Source: Epiperipatus broadwayi
Lineage: Eukaryota > Onychophora > Udeonychophora > Euonychophora > Peripatidae
Direction: 5' to 3'
Assembly: GCA_028023455.1 (NCBI GenBank)
Contig: JAQFVV010006353.1
Coordinates: forward strand, 1,552,001 to 1,616,000
DNA: 64,000 nucleotides
A program made the position numbers and the translations under genes. This document shows, in pieces, positions 12,569 to 24,713 of the stretch (position 1 is the stretch's first letter; every line of letters starts with the position of its first letter). The notes beneath the pieces were generated by a model, which did no database searches, was not told the DNA's origin, and saw only the letters and a program-made list of their open reading frames with translations.

Positions 12569-13861
12569 TAACTTCTTGCTAAACAAGTGTTTCTGTTAAT
12601 CAAACCTGATATTTTGTTAGTAGCCCGGCAAATCAATTGATCACTTTTACGAATATTGTCACTGAGTCAGCATTAAATACTTTTGCAAAGTTCAACATGA
12701 TCTTAAAGCTTAGTAGCAAGTTTAGTGTCTATTTAACTAAAGACTCTTTGTATCTACTTAATGGTATTAAACAAAACCATCTTTAATCACTCATTTTAAC
12801 TGATCTTGATTTTTGATTAAACATTTGAGTATGTAACTCATTAAATATCATAATATTATTTATTGTGATCCTCTATAGAATTTTTCCAGGTTTCAAGAAA
12901 TAAAGTAATTGCTTGCTGCATGTATGTTTCTATAAATCAAACTTGACACCATCATCAGCTTGAGAAATCAGTGGATACTTGATCAAACATAGCTACTCAA
13001 TGTCTGTTAAACTCGCATGCAAAGAGCAATATGATTTTAATACTTGAATGCCAATTAAGCGGCAATTTACCTCAAGTTTTCAGCAATTGATAAATAAGTT
13101 TGGCGATCCTAACTTGAGAAAAACAGTTCCCCTATATCACATTCTAGATCTGCAGTTTGTTTATTTGGTAGCGAGCTGATATTTTAGTATGCAAAATAGA
13201 ATTTGTGAAAGTGTTTATTGTAAAATTATTTTTAGGTTTTACGTTACTATATCATAAGAGTTAATTGAATACATATCGGGATATAAAAGTCCGGATATTC
13301 AAAGGTGTGCTCAGGCTATACTCAAATTATTGTATTTTCCTGGTGATTCTTACTGACTTAAAGTATTAAATCACATTTATGTATTATTGCTACCCTTCCT
13401 GTGGTTGTACTTTGATAATTGATTACAAACTGCTACTTTGATAAATGAAGACAGACTTATTCTATATTTTTTTGAGGAGTTGAGCAATACCAAATTGTTT
13501 TCCAGTTAATTACATTCTTTATTTCATTTCATTTGTTTTATGTTTTATTGTTATGCTCTAATTAATCATTAGCATTGAGGAACTTTTGATCTAAATCGTG
13601 TGATGATTTTTTTGGTCTTAGTATTTCGCTGTTGCGTTTCCTGACCATTTTCTACAGGAAAATATTTTTTTATATTTTCCCATCCTGTGTTTTGATGATA
13701 AATCTTGACAGTTCGTAGTGATTTATTTCCTTGATTAATTATTTTATTTAGAAATATTTATGTCTTATTTTTAATTTCATACGTTTTTCAATCTGATGTT
13801 AGAAATTTATGACATAAGCTGCAATGATAACTTACGTACATCAATTATTTTTTTTTTCTAG

Positions 13862-13992
13862 ATTACCGCTTGAATCCACAATTGGCAAAGGCTTGCAAAC
13901 TGGATATTCCTAAATTCTGTAAACACATTGAAAATGATATAGAGATGGAGGGTAGAGTAATCAGTTGTCTGAAGGAATATTTCAAGATTCGT
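13862..13992 (+). CDS. GLG1: GLG1 (Golgi apparatus protein 1) exon, first in window
   Basis: GLG1 is a type I membrane glycoprotein of the Golgi and cell surface, built from many cysteine-rich repeats of about 60 residues. It binds fibroblast growth factors and, in vertebrates, E-selectin. This exon follows a T-rich tract ending in AG and stops before GTAAGT. It begins with two bases of a split codon and then gives 43 residues starting YRLNPQLAKACKLD, with cysteines at 11, 19 and 35, i.e. the second half of a GLG1 repeat. The phrase YRLNP followed by A..C recurs in the next exon, as expected of repeats. It ends in phase 0, matching the next exon. The upstream exon, which must end in phase 1 (probably G, giving Asp), is not visible, so the N-terminal part of the protein lies outside the window. 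Assignment rests on the order and spacing of all six exons compared with vertebrate GLG1. Confidence 0.9.
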
Positions 13993-14679
13993 GTAAGTTA
14001 AAATTAAAACAACTTCCTACAAAATGAAATGATAGGAGACTTATTTAAAGTAGAATTCTTAAAGTTAAAAATAGTTAACTATCAGAATATTATAAAAAAA
14101 TAAAACAATTTTTTTCTAAAAAAATATAGTTATAAACATTGATATAATTCTTGTTCTTATCTATACATATATCATTAAGATGTATCGTTATGGTGAGTGA
14201 CGATATCTATCTCAAAGAAATGACATCTAATTTAATGCTTATTGGTCTTCCGTCTATGCAAGATGTAAATGTTTAATAAACGCAGCACTAAACTTGTCTA
14301 TCATACAAAGAAAGCAAACCAACTTCCTTAAACTGTCAAATCCAACTTTCTTTAATCCTAAGATTGAAATGGTCACTCGCTTATTTTCTTAGCCTAGGAA
14401 TTTATGAAGACTTGGTCCTACATTTATATCTGGTTTAAGTTTGAAGGTTACCCTTATTCCAGGGTTTGTCAGAAGATCAACCCTCAATAAAATGCAGGGC
14501 TAAGCAAATAAGCGGATGAATGTTTTATTCTTTGTTTTTCTGACACCGAATGTGATGTATCCACTTTTATTTGACGATTCATAGAAGTTTGGCACTTCTA
14601 TCGTAATATATATAAAGAAAAAAAATAACGATTTTAAATCTCACCACACACATCCTTATGATTTGAGAAAGAAGAAACT

Positions 14680-14713
14680 CTGAGGAAAGTACTTGTTATT
14701 GTACTGAAACGTC
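14680..14713 (+). ncRNA. Hammerhead-like core, incomplete
   Basis: CTGAGGA, an extra A, stem AGTAC/GTACT with an 8-base loop, then GAAACGTC. The conserved core letters are all present, since position 7 may vary. Helix III has no loop and helix I would be only two pairs. It may be a relic, or a chance match to a motif shared by family C. Confidence 0.3.
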
Positions 14714-14879
14714 AGCTATTTAGCTATTATATTTTTATTACACGGAAGCTCCCAGGATTTAATACTATGAATGTATCATTTATCCATGAGAATATTAGAA
14801 TTAATATATATATATTTAATACAGATAAAATAAACGTCTTAGACATATTGATTCATCTTGTACATTTTTTTTAAGATTA

Positions 14880-15480
14880 ACTTCCTAATATTGTATAATG
14901 TAGTCATTGCTGTTGCATTTTGGTAAATATTCTTCAGAACATGACAATACCCTGGATCCATTCTTTGATGTTCCAATTCTATAATCATTGAAAAAAATGT
15001 CTATAGAATGAAAGCTTTTTCATAGTCTACAGATCCAAAGCATAATGACAACTCATATTCATTGTTTTTTTCTATAACTTTTTTTAATACTTGGATATGA
15101 TCCATTGTTCTAAACCACTTTTAAATCCAGCTTGTTCTTTTGGTTGTTTAAAATCCAAAGATCGCTGTAAATGAGATGTAATTATCTCGATAAAACTTTT
15201 GTATAGAACTAATAAAAGACTGATAGTCTGTAATTTCTGTTACATTTTGATAAATATTTTTCAAATACATTTTGATAAATATTTTTCAAAATAGGACAAT
15301 ATTCTTGAGTCTATATTTTGATAATCCAATGAAATCCTTGTAGAGTCAAATCTGTTTACATAATCTATAAATCCAAAGCTAAATGGCAACCTATATTTAT
15401 GTCTTGTTTTGTAACTTCTTTCAATAACTTGGATGTGATTGCCTGTGCTAAAACCATTTTTAAATTCAGCTTGTTTTTTG
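14880..15480 (-). mobile_element. RTE LINE reverse-transcriptase fragments, two adjoining pieces
   Basis: Two minus-strand pieces (about 14880-15240 and 15240-15480) repeat the same order of phrases: ACATTTTGATAAATATT, GACAATA, then ATCCAAAGCATAATGACAAC or its variant, then AACCATTTTTAAATTCAGCT. The same order occurs at 6180-6400 in the older RTE copy, which marks this as the N-terminal RT region. Frames are broken. Confidence 0.6.
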
Positions 15481-15859
15481 TTTTTTTTTTGATTGACGAT
15501 ACATTGATTTGTATTTAGTAAAAATAATTAGTGATTATTAGAAAAATGCCCATATAAGTTCATCGATTATGATGATATTCTTGATATCATCCCCCATTAA
15601 TGGTTTTGCTTTCATAACATTTGTGTTGGATAGATTTTAAAAGCAATTCACAAAAAAGAAACTTTGCAACTTTTTGATCATTTTGTATTTTTTAAATTAA
15701 ATCATTTTTACATTATTGTTTTTTACATTCTGTGTAATTGAGGATGGAATTCAAATATATCTTGTCTTTTAAAAAGTTTGTGAGGAAAATACTCATCAAC
15801 ACTCATTAATAAGAAATTGAAAATGAGGCTGTGGCTTTTTTTTTGGCAAAGGAAAAGAT

Positions 15860-16300
15860 AAACTTGGACATTATAAAATTGACTTACCAATTGTAATTTT
15901 AAAAACAAAGTTCTTGCACATAATTTTGAAATCTTTCAGTAAATTGCAAATTAGTACCGCTTCAAACACGAAGGGAAAATGAGAACTACTTATCAAAAGG
16001 CAATATCCGTTTGTTTTTCAGTACTATCCTGCTGAAAGTTATTAGTAATTTTCATTTGACTTGTTGGAATATCCTTCACATTGTCCTTGATATTATAAAA
16101 TTGACATACCAATTGTAATTTTAAAAACAAAGTTGTCGCACGTGATTTTGAAATCTTTCAGTAAATTGCAAATTAGTAACGCTTCAAACACAAAGGGAAA
16201 ATGAGAACTACTTACCAAAAGGCAATATCTGTTTATATTTTCCAGTACTACTCCTGCTGAAAGTTATTAGTAATTTTCAACAATATCCTTCACATTGTTC
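15860..16300 (+). repeat. Tandem duplication, period about 222 bp
   Basis: TTATAAAATTGAC begins copies at 15871 and 16093. The following about 200 bases are nearly identical, including GAAATCTTTCAGTAAATTGC, AATTAGTA and CCTGCTGAAAGTTATTAGTA. There is no coding potential. Confidence 0.9.
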
Positions 16301-16504
16301 TTCTTTAAGTTCTTTATAAACTATCATTTGTTGGTTTAAGGTAGTACATGGAAACTAGGAGGAAAAATATTTTTTTCCCATATCATTTGATACAACTTTA
16401 AAGAAATACTCTGTAGTTAGAAAATTATTTAAACTTCATTTATGCTTTAATCTCCAGTGAAGCAATAATTATTAGATATATATATAAAAGTCACTTGCAG
16501 AAAC

Positions 16505-16665
16505 AAATATTTAGGTTGTTGTCGGTTACGCGTACTGTGACCTCTAGGCAACGCTTACCTTAGGCGTTGGATAGAAAAATTATCGCTTGCATGTTTCTTG
16601 GTAGTTCTTGATGGTACTGCAGCATCGCCTAGCAGCCACAGTATGCATAACCGACAACTACCAAT
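16505..16665. mobile_element. Inverted-repeat element, family G
   Basis: The ends GTTGTCGGTTACGCGTACTG and CAGTATGCATAACCGACAAC pair with three mismatches. The interior contains CTCTAGGCAACGC and GCGTTGGATAG. The unit is about 160 bases and non-coding. Confidence 0.65.
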
Positions 16666-19249
16666 ATATAAGAAATTCAATGAATGAGAAAATTTCAAAT
16701 GTTTGTAAGAGTATTTCTATTAAAGGATTTGTTATATACATACACATACAACTAATCAAATTAATGGATTCACAACATTTCACCAGTCTCATATCTGTAA
16801 TATAATAAATTTTCACCTGGTGTAAAAATTCAGATTATCTCTTTCACATAATCTCTTTTTCAGGTGAGATAAAATTTGTATAATCTGATTTTCTTACCAG
16901 AATAGAATAGTAATCCAATATTATATATTGTATTTTGATCATTTTTAAAAGTTGAATACATCCATATCATATAGCTTCAGGATAATTTATACTGAGTTTT
17001 ATAAACACTGAAATGGAGGAACATGTAATGATTAAAATTAATCAAATGGTTCATTACTCAAAATTTTATAAGATTCAAACGCCAGACCTGGACTTTCTTC
17101 AAGTGATTAGAATCCAATATTTGCCATTCTATTACTGTTCCAAATCATAAGGTAAATATTTAATTATATATGCTTAGATTCCTAACTAATGCATACCATT
17201 GTCAACAAAATTGTCTGAATGTAATTCTTAGAATTGGTATTCATTAAAATCAATGAATTGTAAATGTTACCTATTTTATATATATATTGTACCGCATGAA
17301 GAGACTTGTCTCTCGCATATACTGACCACCAAGGCGCTTCTAATCCGAAAATCGAAACTAGACATTTATTTTAAGGGTGAACAGATATACGAACATGGAT
17401 ACGCCGGACTAGCTCAATTAAGCAAATGAGATCTTATGTTTTGTTCCGATAGTTGGGAAGGTAGCAACAGAAAACAAAATCAACTAAGTAAAATGAATAA
17501 ATAATTTATTAGTAAGATGATTAAATAAACATAAATCTGGTGAACAAACTTTAAAATCAACTTAAAATATACTACTCATATATTTGTCAAAACTAAAATA
17601 TTTTAACATTGCTTATAGAGTGATTTCCTGTGTGTGATATAATTATGTAGGAAAGAGTGCAAAAATACCGACAGTAGCAAAAGCACTAATAAATATTCAG
17701 TGATCTCATGTAACTAAAGGGGATTAGCTTCATCTTATGACCAATAATTATGAAAAGAATGAGTCTCCATATTTGAGATTTCTTAGAGCTTATGCTGAAA
17801 CAGGAGGAATGTTAAAATAGCTTCCGAAACATTAACTTTATGAAACAAAAACAGGGGTATTGAAAGTGATTACTTTCAATCAATTGACCTCCCTCTGAGT
17901 GAGACAGGCTAGGAGCTCACGATGTACCTATTGAGAGGTTAAAACGATCGTACATGCCCCTAATAAACAAAGTGGAAGTTTGAAGGAATGAAACTAAATA
18001 CTATTATATTTCGTAAAAGTATATTACAAATAATTATAGTGTCACAACATAAGTCAGACTAATAACAAAATGGGTCACAAGCCGGAAGCTAATTAAAATA
18101 GTCTGTAATATCTATACTGCTCTATACAACAAAAAGGAATGTGAGATTACAATTAAGACTATACCACCTTACTTACTAAGACTTGAACAGAACATACAAT
18201 ACAGGTTTGAAACTAGCACTAGTTTAAGAGAAAAATATCAAATGCACAGAAACCGAATTACACAAAACAAAAAAAAAACTTGAAACACATGTATATAAAA
18301 AATATTAGACAATAAAATTATTTAAATTATAGAATGAAAGGTACCTTAACAATTTATTTAAACGCTAGTGCACTAGGCTTATTGACCATGGTCCCTTGAT
18401 CTGGATTCATTGATGGCAGGCTTAGGTAGCAAATCGGATAGTGATTTCGTGGGTAGTCTAATTTTCAAGTTAGATTATTTTAATCAATCTAGTTTACTTC
18501 ACATATTTATCCAAACTTTCTCTTGAAACGTTTTATTTATTTTTTTTGTGTAAAAATAAAATTCTTTTATTTATCTTAATATTGTTTATCTTCATATTTG
18601 GTGGTGGGAAATGGGGAAAATAAATATTATTTGTTTTCAGATGTATTCAAATCGTTTATCGAATGATTTATTTATTTAGTCAATCATCCATTTGTAGCAC
18701 ATAATTATTATGAGTATATAATCATATAACTGAACCACTTACCCTAAAAAGTAACCCGAGATAAGGAAAATAAAATAAAACAATGAGCTAGCTATCGTGA
18801 TAACTTTATCAGAGGTTAAATTGTGGTCTTACGTTTATGTCCAATTTTAAATTAAGATAATAAAGATATTATGTATAGGTCATTGATAATTGCACACTCT
18901 CGGGAAGGAAAGCAAAATTTTCTTTGTCATGCGTGGCATGTAAAGACTATCTAGTAATATTTCAGCACTTTCAAAGGTATGCAAAAGGGCCAGCGTTTTA
19001 GATAATTGGACATGAGAGGGATAATTTAACAAGGGAGGGTTTAGGTTGACCTGTTGGGGTTAAATCTCTTCTAATAATTCAATTAAGCAATACTTCATCA
19101 TATTTATCTATCAGTCTTGCTCGGGTGAATTATTATCGGCCCGTAACTCAATCACATACATGACTATGCTCCATAAGTAGGTATCATGTAAAGGATTCTG
19201 GAGTAGAAGGATGGACCAGTATAAATATCACTCATTAATTATTATATTT

Positions 19250-19812
19250 TTAATTCTATCTAGAAAATCAAAAGATAAAACAATAGTATTTTCCCCAAAT
19301 CCTGAAAACTCTTGTAATAGCTTACCATTATATTTAGAAGTTTGATATCTAAATGAACCACCAAAATCAATCATAATTCACAAAGGATTACCTTCTTTAT
19401 GATATTTTATATTTACACAAATACGAGGACATATAGCACAGGAAAGATATATCTTATAGTACACATTATTACTTAAGGCTTTATTCTCAACTTTTTTTAA
19501 AAATATTGTTAATAAATTTTATTTTCTGACCATCCATATATTCTTCAAACAAAAAGAAACCAAGTTTATCCATTTGCACTTTAACTTCCTCATTATACAA
19601 CATTTCGTCATTAAACACATTATCTTTTTTCAAACAAATATCATTTCAGCTTCTGTTTAACTTCCGAAATAGCCAATTCCCATGAATTATCATATGGAAT
19701 CACATTGACGGTTCATTTATATATCAAACTTCTAAATACACCAGTAAGCTGTTACAAGAGTTTTTAGGAATTGGGAAAAAATACTACTGCTTTATCTTTT
19801 GTATATAGAATG
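19250..19812. mobile_element. Foldback element with arms of about 95 bp
   Basis: The left arm (about 19269-19362) with AAAGATAAAACAATAGTATT, AACTCTTGTAATAGC and AGAAGTTTGATATC pairs with the right arm (about 19709-19800), which has GATATATCAAACTTCT-like, GCTGTTACAAGAGTT and ATACTACTGCTTTATCTTTT stretches. The spacer of about 350 bases is AT-rich. No transposase is visible. Confidence 0.7.
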
Positions 19813-19857
19813 AAAAATATAATGATTAATGAGAATGATTACAAAAAAAAAAAAAAT

Positions 19858-19955
19858 CAAGCCAGATGTCACATGACCTAATTTAATAAGCTTGTATTTA
19901 CAAATGTTATATATAGAGCTCTCAAAGTAAGCTCTTAACAAGCTTCGTAGAATGA
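19858..19955. repeat. Family-B element fragment
   Basis: TCACATGACCTAATTTAATA and GCTCTTAACAAGCTTCG match the arm end of family B (see 10940 and 35980). It directly precedes the Penelope-like RT remnant at 19957. Confidence 0.5.
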
Positions 19956-19956
19956 G

Positions 19957-20804
19957 AATGCTGTTATTGCTACATTAGATGTGACAGAAATGTATGGTTC
20001 TATTGAAAAAGTGGATTTTCATAAAAATAATTGAACATGCATTAAAAAGTTCAAGGTGTTTGCCAATATATGATAAAATTTAAAAGTTTTTGATGATAAC
20101 ATTGTTGCTTCTTTTGAAGGTGAATATTATAAAATGTCTAAAGATGGGCCTATGGGTCTGCCTGTTGTTGCACAGCTTTGCAATTTTGTTTTGTCTACAT
20201 AGGAGAGTAATATTTTAGATATATGCACCTTTAATGATATTAAAATTTACAAAAGGTATGTGGATGATGTTTTTGTTTGTGTAAATATCAATACAATAAA
20301 TTTGCTTGTAGAGAGGTTAAATAATTTGAATGGCTTGAAATGGACTATTGAAAAGGAACAGGACAAAGTATTAAGTATTTGGATTTAATTATTACAAGAG
20401 ATAATAGTTTATTAAGTTATAAATTAATAATCAAATCATTGCGAAAAAGGGGGATATAGAAATTGTAAATCATAAGTACTAATTATGCATAAGATGGCAA
20501 GTTTTAGATCTTTTTTGTTTCGTAATGAGAAATTATGTTGTTACTAAAATGATAAATTAAAAAATATTGAGATATTTGCCAAGGAATTGCTTGAAGTTGC
20601 TTATAAGAGTAAACAGATTAACAATATTTTATGAAATTATAATGATTTAAAGGAATTGAAGATTGATAATAAAAAGTGGGTATCTAATCCATATATTTCA
20701 AGCGCTTCAATGAAATTTTTTAAGGATGTTGTGTTACAAATAACATTAATAAATTAGTGAGTAAGTCTAAAAATGTCATACTTATGAAGTAGAAAAGTAA
20801 TGTA
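19957..20804 (+). pseudogene. Penelope-like element reverse transcriptase, 5'-truncated and frameshifted
   Basis: Translation with shifts gives, in order: NAVIATLDVTEMYGSI (the strand with the first catalytic Asp), FEGEYYKMSKDGPMGLPVVA (the pattern G.PMG.P), IKIYKRYVDDVFVCVN (the YVDD catalytic box), WTIEKEQDK, a frameshift, KYLDLIITRDNSLLSYKL (the pattern FLDL.I) and HKMASFRSFLFRN. This order is characteristic of Penelope-like RTs rather than LINE or LTR RTs. Several stops and at least one frameshift break it, and the N-terminal part is absent. Confidence 0.8.
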
Positions 20805-21310
20805 TAGGGTGACCTGACTGGCTCGATCAAAAATCGGGACAAAACGATCAATCATTTTTACGGCATTGCGTCCTTTCTTTTTTTTATAAAACTCCATTCC
20901 TGTGTATATTCATTGTAAGTACACCCCCTCTTTGTAATTATGGCTATTGTTTAGAGTGTCAATCAAAGCAGGTGCAAGTGCAGTTCAAATTTTAGCTATA
21001 AAAATTCAATTGCGCGTGCTCCAAGGTGAGTTGGACGTGAGAACGTGTCTAGTTTGAAAACCCGGCCACGTAATGTAATAGCAATCTTTGTTTTGGTGTT
21101 GGAATTTGTCTAAAGTTTTTATATTACTGTAGAGACTGAAATGGACAGAGAGAGGCAAGAAATTATCATTATTGCAATGAATTATTTATGTAAGACAAAC
21201 AATAATTATGTGTATTTGAAAATCGGGACATACAACAGTCCCAAAAAGTCATTTTGGGGACACTGGGACATCGAATCAAAAATAGCGACAAATCCCGAAA
21301 AATCAAGATG
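20805..21310. mobile_element. Likely non-autonomous DNA-transposon insertion splitting the Penelope-like element
   Basis: The segment starts TAGGGTGACCTGACTGG and ends with a cluster of GGGACA and TCCCGA phrases (AAAATCGGGACAT, ACACTGGGACATCG, AAATCCCGAAAAATC). It separates the RT part from the GIY-YIG part of the same element. Similar GGGTGACC / GGGACA ends occur in animal hAT-type repeats. I could not find clean target duplications, so the class is uncertain. Confidence 0.4.
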
Positions 21311-21314
21311 TCTG

Positions 21315-21604
21315 TTCATCCTAATCAAATTTTTTGTGGATGCATGTTATCATATATAGGTGACTCAAGGTTCAGTATTGAAAAAAGATTAAAGGAGCAT
21401 GAATTGTTATACAAGCATGTGAAAAGTAAAAACCGCAGTGATTTAATGACTGCTTCAGTTTTCTTGGATCATGAAAGGACATATAAATTTAAGTTTGATA
21501 TTGAAAGTATTATGATTCTTCATGAAGAGAGAAACTATAATAAAAGAAAAATTAAGGAGGCAATTTTAATAAATAGAAATAAAAAGAATATAATTCATAG
21601 ATAA
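21315..21604 (+). pseudogene. Penelope-like element GIY-YIG endonuclease domain remnant
   Basis: Frame 21254-21604 reads SYIGDSRFSIEKRLKEHELL, then SVFLDHERTYKFKFDIESI and NYNKRKIKEAILINRNKKN. YIG followed by R and KEH, then a central H and a final E in the KEA.LI helix, is the C-terminal GIY-YIG endonuclease of Penelope-like elements. The GIY half is degenerate. Upstream residues of the frame come from the inserted element. Together with 19957-20804 this is one element. Confidence 0.75.
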
Positions 21605-22249
21605 GCTGCTAACGTTAAAATTCGAGAGACATGGGATTTGAGTTAATGACGTTTGCTTCCGTTATGGTTTTTGAACTTAACGGCAGTTGAGGAGGGTTAA
21701 CGAATTAACCGAAAGTACTACAGATTGAAAGATTATATAATATTTAATTACCATTAATTATATTTATTATTTTTATAACAATAATAGCTATAGCTAGTTT
21801 GTGGCAGTGTACGCCACCCTAGTAGCATTTACCCGTTATAATTTAAATATATATATAAGGCAATTATACTTAGTGAAGAACTGAAAACACTTAAGTATAT
21901 GTAAATGAATTGGTTTCTGATGTATTTAACTGTTCAAGCAAGTTGAATTGAGTTCAAAACTTAAGGCAGTTTGAATTTAAAGTTTTAGCATGAGAAGTAA
22001 AATTGAGTTAAAGGTAATTGTTGGATGCATATTTGCATTTCTTCCAATCTTGAATCTTGGGACTCATTATTTAAAGCCCTGGGCTGACGATTGGATTGAA
22101 ATTTAAACATTAAGAATGAGGATTTTATATGCTTTTGGTAATCCCTGATTACTCAATTTTCCGCTAGATGGCACTAAAGTGTTTTTGTATGAGATTGAAG
22201 AATTGATGTCTTTATAAAAAATAGGGAACTGGATTGATGGAGAACTAGT

Positions 22250-22790
22250 ATGGAGAATAAAAAGAATCTAAATATATATAGAAGTAAACAGAATATTGGG
22301 TATGAATTAATTTATGATAATAGCAAGGAAAGTAGTTTACTGTTTGAGGCTCAAACAGGATCATTAGAAACAAGGGAATATAAACATAAATGGAGAAATA
22401 TGGTTGATTTAGTCTGCGAGTTAGATAAGGGAGGCATGGGAAATATTAGGCATCCCTAAGTGAATATAAATGCTTACAAGCAGAAAGAGTACAAATAATG
22501 AAATTGTGGGAGAGTAAATATAAACAAAGTGATTATACAGAAAATGGGTTCTGGGTCTTTAGGCTGGGTTTGGAAAAAGATAAGGGGGATCTGGATATAA
22601 AGGGCCTTGGAGTGGACGAAGATGGTATTGTTGAAATGGGATGGAGCAGGACAGAGAATAATATAGGAAAAACTTAGGGTGAGGAATGGAAAGGGATAGT
22701 AAGGTGACTAACAGGTTTTTCTGGGCACTGTGGCTGAGAGATTGCTGACTTCAATAAAGGAATAACCATATTACATCATAGTATCAAAAA
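22250..22790 (+). pseudogene. LINE ORF2 C-terminal end and 3' UTR (CR1/Jockey-like group)
   Basis: Frame 22250-22459 contains SLETREYKHKWRNMVDLVCE followed by a broken zinc knuckle (C..D instead of C..C, then NIRHP). After a frame change, 22498-22677 is open and reads MKLWESKYKQ...ENGFWVFRLGL, ending before TAG. A reverse transcriptase C-terminus with a CCHC-type knuckle after a T/R..Y..W stretch is typical of CR1, Jockey and related LINEs. The 3' UTR (AATGGGATGGAGCAG, AACAGGTTTTTCTGGGCA) recurs at 40655-40866. Confidence 0.6.
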
Positions 22791-23394
22791 CAGGTTTATT
22801 TAACTATGTTTACAATAAAGAAAAAATTATAAAATAACATTAAATTTGGCAATACATTTATAAACCATTAAATTACTTAATGTCCAATATTAATAAGATT
22901 CCATGTAGAATTTGCTATTAGGTGAGGAGCTAACTTCAAATCTCTTTCTTTGATGTCTTTTAATTTTTGTAAAAAAATTAATGTTGGATCAGGTATAACA
23001 GACTTGAAGATTAGGAAGCATCTGACAAACCATAGACAGAAAGTGATGAAAGTTGCACTTCTTATAATTGCAAAATCCCCATAAGCAAAACCTTTTATGA
23101 GTGTGTTGATAATTGGATGTTTTGGTGTATAAATTTTATTAATCAATATTCTACAGCCCTGAAGAGAGGAACAATTGTTGAAAATGTGAAATATGGTATC
23201 ATCCTCCCTATGGCAGAGTGAGCAAACATGCTATATTTTAGATCACTTTTTTTAAAAATATTTTGAGCTAAATGATTATATACTTGTTTATTTGTTTATT
23301 TAGCATATTCATAATATTATTAAAAGCAGAAGTTAATAATATTTGTATAATAGTATTCGATTGTATTAAGCAATTGACTTTTTTTTATATACAG

Positions 23395-23496
23395 AAATTA
23401 TCTTCGGATTGTGAAGTACAGATTAGCTCATTAATGAGAGAGGCTGCTCTTAACTATCAGTTAAACCCTGTTCTGGCCCAGGCGTGTCAGAATGAA
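23395..23496 (+). CDS. GLG1: GLG1 exon, second in window
   Basis: This exon has 34 codons and is phase 0 at both ends, with a T-rich tract and acceptor ATATACAG before it and donor GTAAGT after it. It reads KLSSDCEVQISSLMREAALN and continues with YQLNPVLAQACQNE. The vertebrate counterpart has the same pattern: a cysteine, then about 24 residues with a conserved acidic-Ala-Leu helix and (Y)xLxP, then a second cysteine. Cysteines 6 and 31 are the first two of a four-cysteine repeat completed in the next exon. A longer open frame surrounds the exon (23272-23538) but only this part is flanked by splice sites and matches the family. Confidence 0.92.
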
Positions 23497-24324
23497 GTAA
23501 GTAATTATTATTTAAAAATAACAATAAGTTACTATTAAGCTTTGTTTTTTTTTCCAAGGTTTATTGATGTTTGAAACATATTTTTTGTTAGCCATAAGTA
23601 ATTAATAGAAATTACACGACTTAATCTTTCGGAGAATAGAAGTCATTTCTTCAAATTTTTCTGAGGAATAGTACCGAAGAAGATAAGGATATGGAATTCA
23701 TTTTCATTAGATAGTAATGATATGTTTTTTTTTCTCAAATCGTATACACATTGGATAAGATATTAATGCAAGCAAACTTCTGAAAGGATTTCTGCTTGCC
23801 TTCTTGTGATTGGTGGTATCGATTTACGCTGCACTAATCCAGGGGTCAATTTTTATTTATGCTACCATTCAAAATAAAATTTTGAAAGGTTCACTTAGGA
23901 CAGCATTTGAATGCCGGCTGTTTATGCAAAGCATTTATTTCATATAATTTTCAACCCCAGTTTTTTAAACAAATATAATAATACTTCATTGTGGCTTTTT
24001 CATATTTACGTTATTTTAATCAAATTTTGCATATGGATTTAATTTTTTTGTGTAAATTATGGTTTTACTGTACTTCCCTGTTTTAGTAATATCTGAATGT
24101 AAGTCATTTGTTAACTTATGCAGGATATAACCTAGCATTTTATGAGGACATTTTGTTGTACAGTAGTTTTTTTTTTTTTTTAGTAGCAAACGTAAAAAAA
24201 ACCTATATCTACTGATAATTATATCAATTCATGGCGTATGTGTGACCAGTAGTTTCTTCTCACAATATACATACATATATATCTAAAATACAAGAAATAA
24301 ATCCTTTATGTTGCTTTTGCAAAT

Positions 24325-24713
24325 TAAAAATAAATCCTAGATATGATATAGAATAAAATATCTTTATCTAACAACAAAATATATATGACAATAGCTGTAA
24401 TATAGTCATATAATCATAACATATAAAAATAACATATAAAAGCTCTTTTCGGCAAATTTTAAATTTTTACCCTTTTAAGATATTTAAGCGTAAATTATAG
24501 GCTTGTGTTAATTTTATATAGAGCCAGTAGATGGCAGTATGTATGCAATATAGGTTATTTTTGTAGTTAAAACATATTGAAAAGGGCAAAAATTTAAAAT
24601 TTGCCGAAAAGAGCTTTTATAATGTTATGATTATATGACTATATTACAGCTATTGTCATATATCATTTTGTTTTTAGATAAAGATATTTTATTATATCTA
24701 GGATTTATTTTTT
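24325..24713. mobile_element. Long foldback element, arms of about 130-150 bp
   Basis: The left arm 24325-24477 and right arm 24583-24713 are near-perfect inverted copies (AGCTCTTTTCGGCAAATTTT with AAAATTTGCCGAAAAGAGCT; GACAATAGCTGTAATATAGT with its complement). A spacer of about 105 bases includes AGTAGATGGCAGTATG. The transcript of either strand would form a long hairpin. Confidence 0.85.

Larger units (their letters stand above)
1..13861 (+). other. Region upstream of first visible GLG1 exon, probably intron, filled with repeats
   Basis: No exon compatible with GLG1 (cysteine-rich, phase-1 end) was found here on the + strand, so this is best read as part of a long intron. It holds the repeats listed separately. 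Stretches where I see nothing recognisable: about 4320-5360, 8250-9120, 9230-10070 (except a short CTGAAGA...GAAAC-like remnant near 9864-9896), 11050-11860 and 12570-13861. The short reading frames in these stretches have no family resemblance. Confidence 0.5.
13993..23394 (+). other. GLG1: GLG1 intron (9.4 kb) between exons one and two of the window
   Basis: GT...AG borders are GTAAGT and ATACAG. It holds RTE fragments (14880-15480), a tandem duplication (15860-16300), family G (16505-16665), an inverted repeat (19250-19812), a Penelope-like element (19957-21605) and a LINE 3' end (22250-22790). I recognise nothing in 14000-14670, 16670-19240 (slightly less AT-rich between 17290 and 18250, with no coding pattern) and 21610-22240. 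Confidence 0.85.

Noticed and set aside
23272-23538. Whole 88-residue frame as an intronless gene
   Set aside because: Only 23395-23496 matches GLG1 and it is bounded by consensus splice sites.
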